64,000 nucleotides of DNA, taken from positions 1-64,000 of the forward strand of contig NZ_VCYI01000001.1 of assembly GCF_030464365.1 (NCBI RefSeq), given 5' to 3'. The first letter of the stretch is position 1; the number at the start of each line of letters is the position of its first letter. The notes below the pieces were generated by a model that saw only the letters and a list, made by a program, of their open reading frames with translations, did not search any database and was not told the DNA's origin. Of this stretch, positions 61,542 to 64,000 are shown piece after piece. Made by a program: the position numbers and the translations under genes. The DNA is from Methanoculleus methanifontis (GTDB taxonomy: Archaea > Halobacteriota > Methanomicrobia > Methanomicrobiales > Methanoculleaceae).

Positions 61542-62426
61542 TCACCGCCACTCCTCGACCACCTTCCGGACAAGCGCCCGCCTCTCTGATCTGTCTGCCG
61601 CGAGCACCTGGAACTTCTCCTCGTAGACCGGTTTCTCGACCGAGTAGAACGTCCCGAGCGGGATCGGCGCCTCCCGGTCGTAGTCCCATTCCCGGATCTT
61701 TCCTAGAGCGCTCTCGAACCTCCCGGTATCGACCTCGCCGGCCGGTATCTCGTAGGCGTGCTCGTTGTAGTAGTCGGTCAGGTTGAAGTAGGTCGCGCAG
61801 ATCTGGAGGACGTCGACGAACGAGAACCCCCGGTGCATGATCGCCTCCTTGAAGAGGTCTTTTAAGTGCCGGATCTTCTTCGTGTAGCCCCGCGCGATGT
61901 AGGTGGCCCCGGCGGCGAGCATGAGTCCGAGCGGGTTTAAGGGGTGCTCCGTGATGCCGCCCGGGGTGGAACGGCCCCTGAAACCGGCCGGAGACGTCGG
62001 GGTGTACTGCCCCGTCGTCAGCCCGTAGACCCGGTTGTCGTGGACGATGACGGTGATGTCGCTGTTCCGTTTTGCTGCAAAGATGAGGTGGTCGAGTCCC
62101 TCAGCGTAGATGTCCCCGTCCCCGACATGGCAGATCACCTTTAAGTCCGGATTTGCGAGGCGTATCCCGGTGGCCGCCGGAACTGAACGCCCGTGGATGG
62201 CGTAGAGGCTGTTGACGTTCAGGTAATCGGCCAGTTTCCCGTGGCACCCGATCCCGCCGAGAAGAACGAAGTTCTCGAGGGGTATCCCCTCCTCCTCCGA
62301 GAGTTCGGCGACGGCCGACTTCATCATGTGCTGGATCGAGAAGTTGCCGCATCCGGGGCACCAGGTGTTCTCCGCAGGGCTGATGAGACCGCCGGCAGGG
62401 TGTCCGGGGGATCGATCCGGGGTCAT
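61542..62426 (-). CDS. 2-oxoacid:ferredoxin oxidoreductase, beta subunit
   Basis: A 294-residue thiamine-diphosphate subunit: WCPGCGNFSI and ICHVGDGDIYAEGLDHLIFAAKRN with the GDGD metal motif, VIVHDNRVYGLTTGQ and SPAGFRGRSTPGG. The ATG overlaps the alpha-subunit stop (ATGA). It decarboxylates a 2-oxoacid and passes electrons to ferredoxin; pyruvate, 2-oxoglutarate or another substrate cannot be settled here. Confidence 0.9.
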   Translation of the reverse strand: MTPDRSPGHPAGGLISPAENTWCPGCGNFSIQHMMKSAVAELSEEEGIPLENFVLLGGIGCHGKLADYLNVNSLYAIHGRSVPAATGIRLANPDLKVICHVGDGDIYAEGLDHLIFAAKRNSDITVIVHDNRVYGLTTGQYTPTSPAGFRGRSTPGGITEHPLNPLGLMLAAGATYIARGYTKKIRHLKDLFKEAIMHRGFSFVDVLQICATYFNLTDYYNEHAYEIPAGEVDTGRFESALGKIREWDYDREAPIPLGTFYSVEKPVYEEKFQVLAADRSERRALVRKVVEEWR

Positions 62427-64000
62427 GCGAAGACCTCCCCGAGCCGTGCTGTAAGTTCGTCGACCGCGAACGGCCGCCCGTCGTACTTCAGGATTGGGCG
62501 GCCGGGATCGAACCCCTGCTGGCGGAGGAGACGGCCTAACTGCCCGGTAGCGTTGTTCTCGACGCAGACAACCTTCCCTGCCCCGATCATCGTTTCCTTC
62601 CACTGCCGGGTAGGGAACGGCGAAAGGACGAGCGGCTGGACGACCCGTGCCCCGAACTCCTCGGCGGCCTCGATGCAGACCCACTTCTGCGAACCCCAGC
62701 AGACGATTGTCGTCCCGGCGTCCCGTGCGCCGTAGGTCTTCACCGTCGGGTAGGCAGCAAGTTCCGCCTTCAGGCTCTCGCCTTTCCTGAGCAACTTCTC
62801 CTGGAGTTCCCTTGCCTCAACCGGCTTTTCCGTCGTGAACCCGGCCTCGTCGTGCGCGTAACTGGTTGCCTTGACGATTGCCCCCTCCCTTCCCGGGAAG
62901 GCGAGCGGCGACACCCCGTCCTCCGTCCGGACATACCGGCGGTACTCTCCTGCACCATCCCAGAGCACGGGTTCCCTGTCCGGGGGCGGGGTGATCGACC
63001 CGAGATCGAACGAGTAGGCGCCTTCCGCGAGCGTCTTGTCGGTGAGGACGATCGCGGGAACCTGGTATCTCCAGGAGAGCATCAGGGCGGCCGCCGACCA
63101 GGCGTAGGTCTCTTCGAGGTCGCCAGGGGCGACGACGAGCCGGGGGAACTCGCCCTGGCCCGCGTTCAGGACAAAGTGGAGCTCGGTCTGGGAGGTGTAG
63201 GTCGGCAGGCCGGTGCTCGGGCCGGGCCGCTGCCCCATCACGATCGTCACGGGAATCTCCGACATCCCGGCAAGGGAGAGGCCTTCGGTCATCAGGCAGA
63301 ACCCGCCGCCCGAGGTGCCGACCGCCGTTTTTTCGCCGGCGTAGGCGAGCCCGAGCGCCATCAGGATGACGCTGATCTCGTTTTCGGGATGAATGACCTT
63401 GACTGAGAGGTCTTCGGCCCGGTTCGCGAGGAAGTGGAGGAGGCTCGATGACGGTGTCATCGGGTACGCGACGTAGGTGCCCAGCCCGCCGTGGACGAGC
63501 CCGAGCCCTGCGGCTTCGTTTCCGGTCAGGACCGGGAACGCCGGTGCATCGCCCCTCTTGACGGTGAAGACTTCCTCCACGGCGTCGTAGCCCCGGCCGG
63601 CGACCCTGAGATTCGCCTCCAGGTGTTTTGCCGGAACGCTTCCGCGGAGGACGTCCTCGAGCACCTCCCGCCCGATGCCCGCCACCCGGGCAAGCGCCCC
63701 GAGCATCGCGGAGTTCTTGGTGATCGGGGGAGCGTTCTCCTCCTTGACGATATCGTCGAGCGGGAGGCCGTAGCCCTCGCCCCTCACCACCTGCGAGGCG
63801 TCATGGACGACTGTGGTGCCGTCGTGGATCTTCTGGCGGTGGTTCTCGATGCTGTTCTGGTCGAAAGCCAGGAGGACGTCGACCGGAGTTCGATGCGCTC
63901 CGATCGCTCTGTCTGCGGCCCGGACGATTGCGAAGTTGTGCCCGCCGCGGATGAGCGAGGGATAATCGAAGTACATGTAGGTGCGGTAGCCGAGGCGGGA
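62423..64000 (-). CDS. 2-oxoacid:ferredoxin oxidoreductase, fused gamma-alpha subunit, partial
   Basis: The gene runs off the right edge; the frame is open at 64000 (SRLGYRTYMYFDYPSLIRGG). It contains most of the gamma domain (VDVLLAFDQNSIENHRQ, ITKNSAMLGALARVAG) fused to the alpha domain (GNEAAGLGLVHGGLGTYVAYPMTPSSSLLHF, PENEISVILMALGLAYAG, MGQRPGPSTGLPTYTSQ). The gamma-alpha fusion is common in archaea. The beta subunit follows with a four-base overlap. Confidence 0.9.
   Translation of the reverse strand, partial: SRLGYRTYMYFDYPSLIRGGHNFAIVRAADRAIGAHRTPVDVLLAFDQNSIENHRQKIHDGTTVVHDASQVVRGEGYGLPLDDIVKEENAPPITKNSAMLGALARVAGIGREVLEDVLRGSVPAKHLEANLRVAGRGYDAVEEVFTVKRGDAPAFPVLTGNEAAGLGLVHGGLGTYVAYPMTPSSSLLHFLANRAEDLSVKVIHPENEISVILMALGLAYAGEKTAVGTSGGGFCLMTEGLSLAGMSEIPVTIVMGQRPGPSTGLPTYTSQTELHFVLNAGQGEFPRLVVAPGDLEETYAWSAAALMLSWRYQVPAIVLTDKTLAEGAYSFDLGSITPPPDREPVLWDGAGEYRRYVRTEDGVSPLAFPGREGAIVKATSYAHDEAGFTTEKPVEARELQEKLLRKGESLKAELAAYPTVKTYGARDAGTTIVCWGSQKWVCIEAAEEFGARVVQPLVLSPFPTRQWKETMIGAGKVVCVENNATGQLGRLLRQQGFDPGRPILKYDGRPFAVDELTARLGEVFA

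Overview
The window is GC-rich archaeal DNA from a methanogen, most likely a member of the Methanomicrobiales close to Methanoculleus (the genus is an inference). Supporting genes are component A2 with methanogenesis marker proteins 3, 5, 6, 7, 15 and 17, glycerol-1-phosphate dehydrogenase (archaeal lipids), archaeal PriS, GINS, Nop10 and aIF2-alpha, archaeal-type ProS and MetAP, and TATA-box promoters. Bacterial-type GroES/GroEL is also present.

Layout. 1-0.85 kb holds insertion-sequence debris: the 5' part of an IS5-family element and a probable TnpB tail. 0.85-2.3 kb has small membrane proteins, a flavin-reductase-like protein and an epoxide-hydrolase fragment. 2.3-9.0 kb is a Kai locus, kaiC-kaiB-kaiB followed by a truncated PAS histidine kinase, with a second larger kinase of the same family on the other side in inverted orientation. 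9.2-14.4 kb has tRNA-Asn, small regulators, an M24 peptidase, MetAP, an AAA ATPase and an MBL-fold hydrolase. 14.4-23.1 kb is an accessory island of secreted or lipoprotein genes, a membrane M28 peptidase, an ABC-2 permease, a membrane-anchored double winged-helix regulator, an IS5-family insertion that broke two genes, and a promoter-operator-leader module repeated about four times. 23.1-23.6 kb is a RelE-type toxin-antitoxin pair.

23.7-34.7 kb carries ribose-1,5-bisphosphate isomerase, a HAD phosphatase, the methyl-coenzyme M reductase activation cluster (atwA, mmp3, mmp6, mmp5, mmp15, mmp17, mmp7), an AhpD-like protein and asparagine synthetase. 35-42 kb holds membrane proteins, an ABC ATPase-like protein whose ATP-binding motifs are all broken, a rhodanese lipoprotein, groES-groEL with a divergent wHTH gene and a palindromic site between them, and an archaeal ATPase. 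42-47.8 kb is the information-processing operon elp3-priS-gins-rpl44e-rps27e-aif2a-nop10-pac2; nop10 is short and overlaps its neighbour. 47.9-53.9 kb has ADP-ribosylglycohydrolase, UPF0179, egsA, two membrane proteins, proS and a zinc-ribbon protein. 54-64 kb has DUF362, MntP, a fused N-carbamoylputrescine amidase/agmatine deiminase, nitroreductase-type genes, an MFS transporter, an SDR and a 2-oxoacid:ferredoxin oxidoreductase that runs off the right edge.

The most unusual features are the accessory island with its repeated TATA/palindrome/leader module, the Kai operon framed by inverted kinase paralogues, the ABC pseudo-ATPase, the palindrome between groES and its divergent regulator, the AguB-AguA fusion, and a family of palindromic GCGAAG-rich repeats in three intergenic gaps. 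All functional calls rest on motif recognition by eye; no database search was run.
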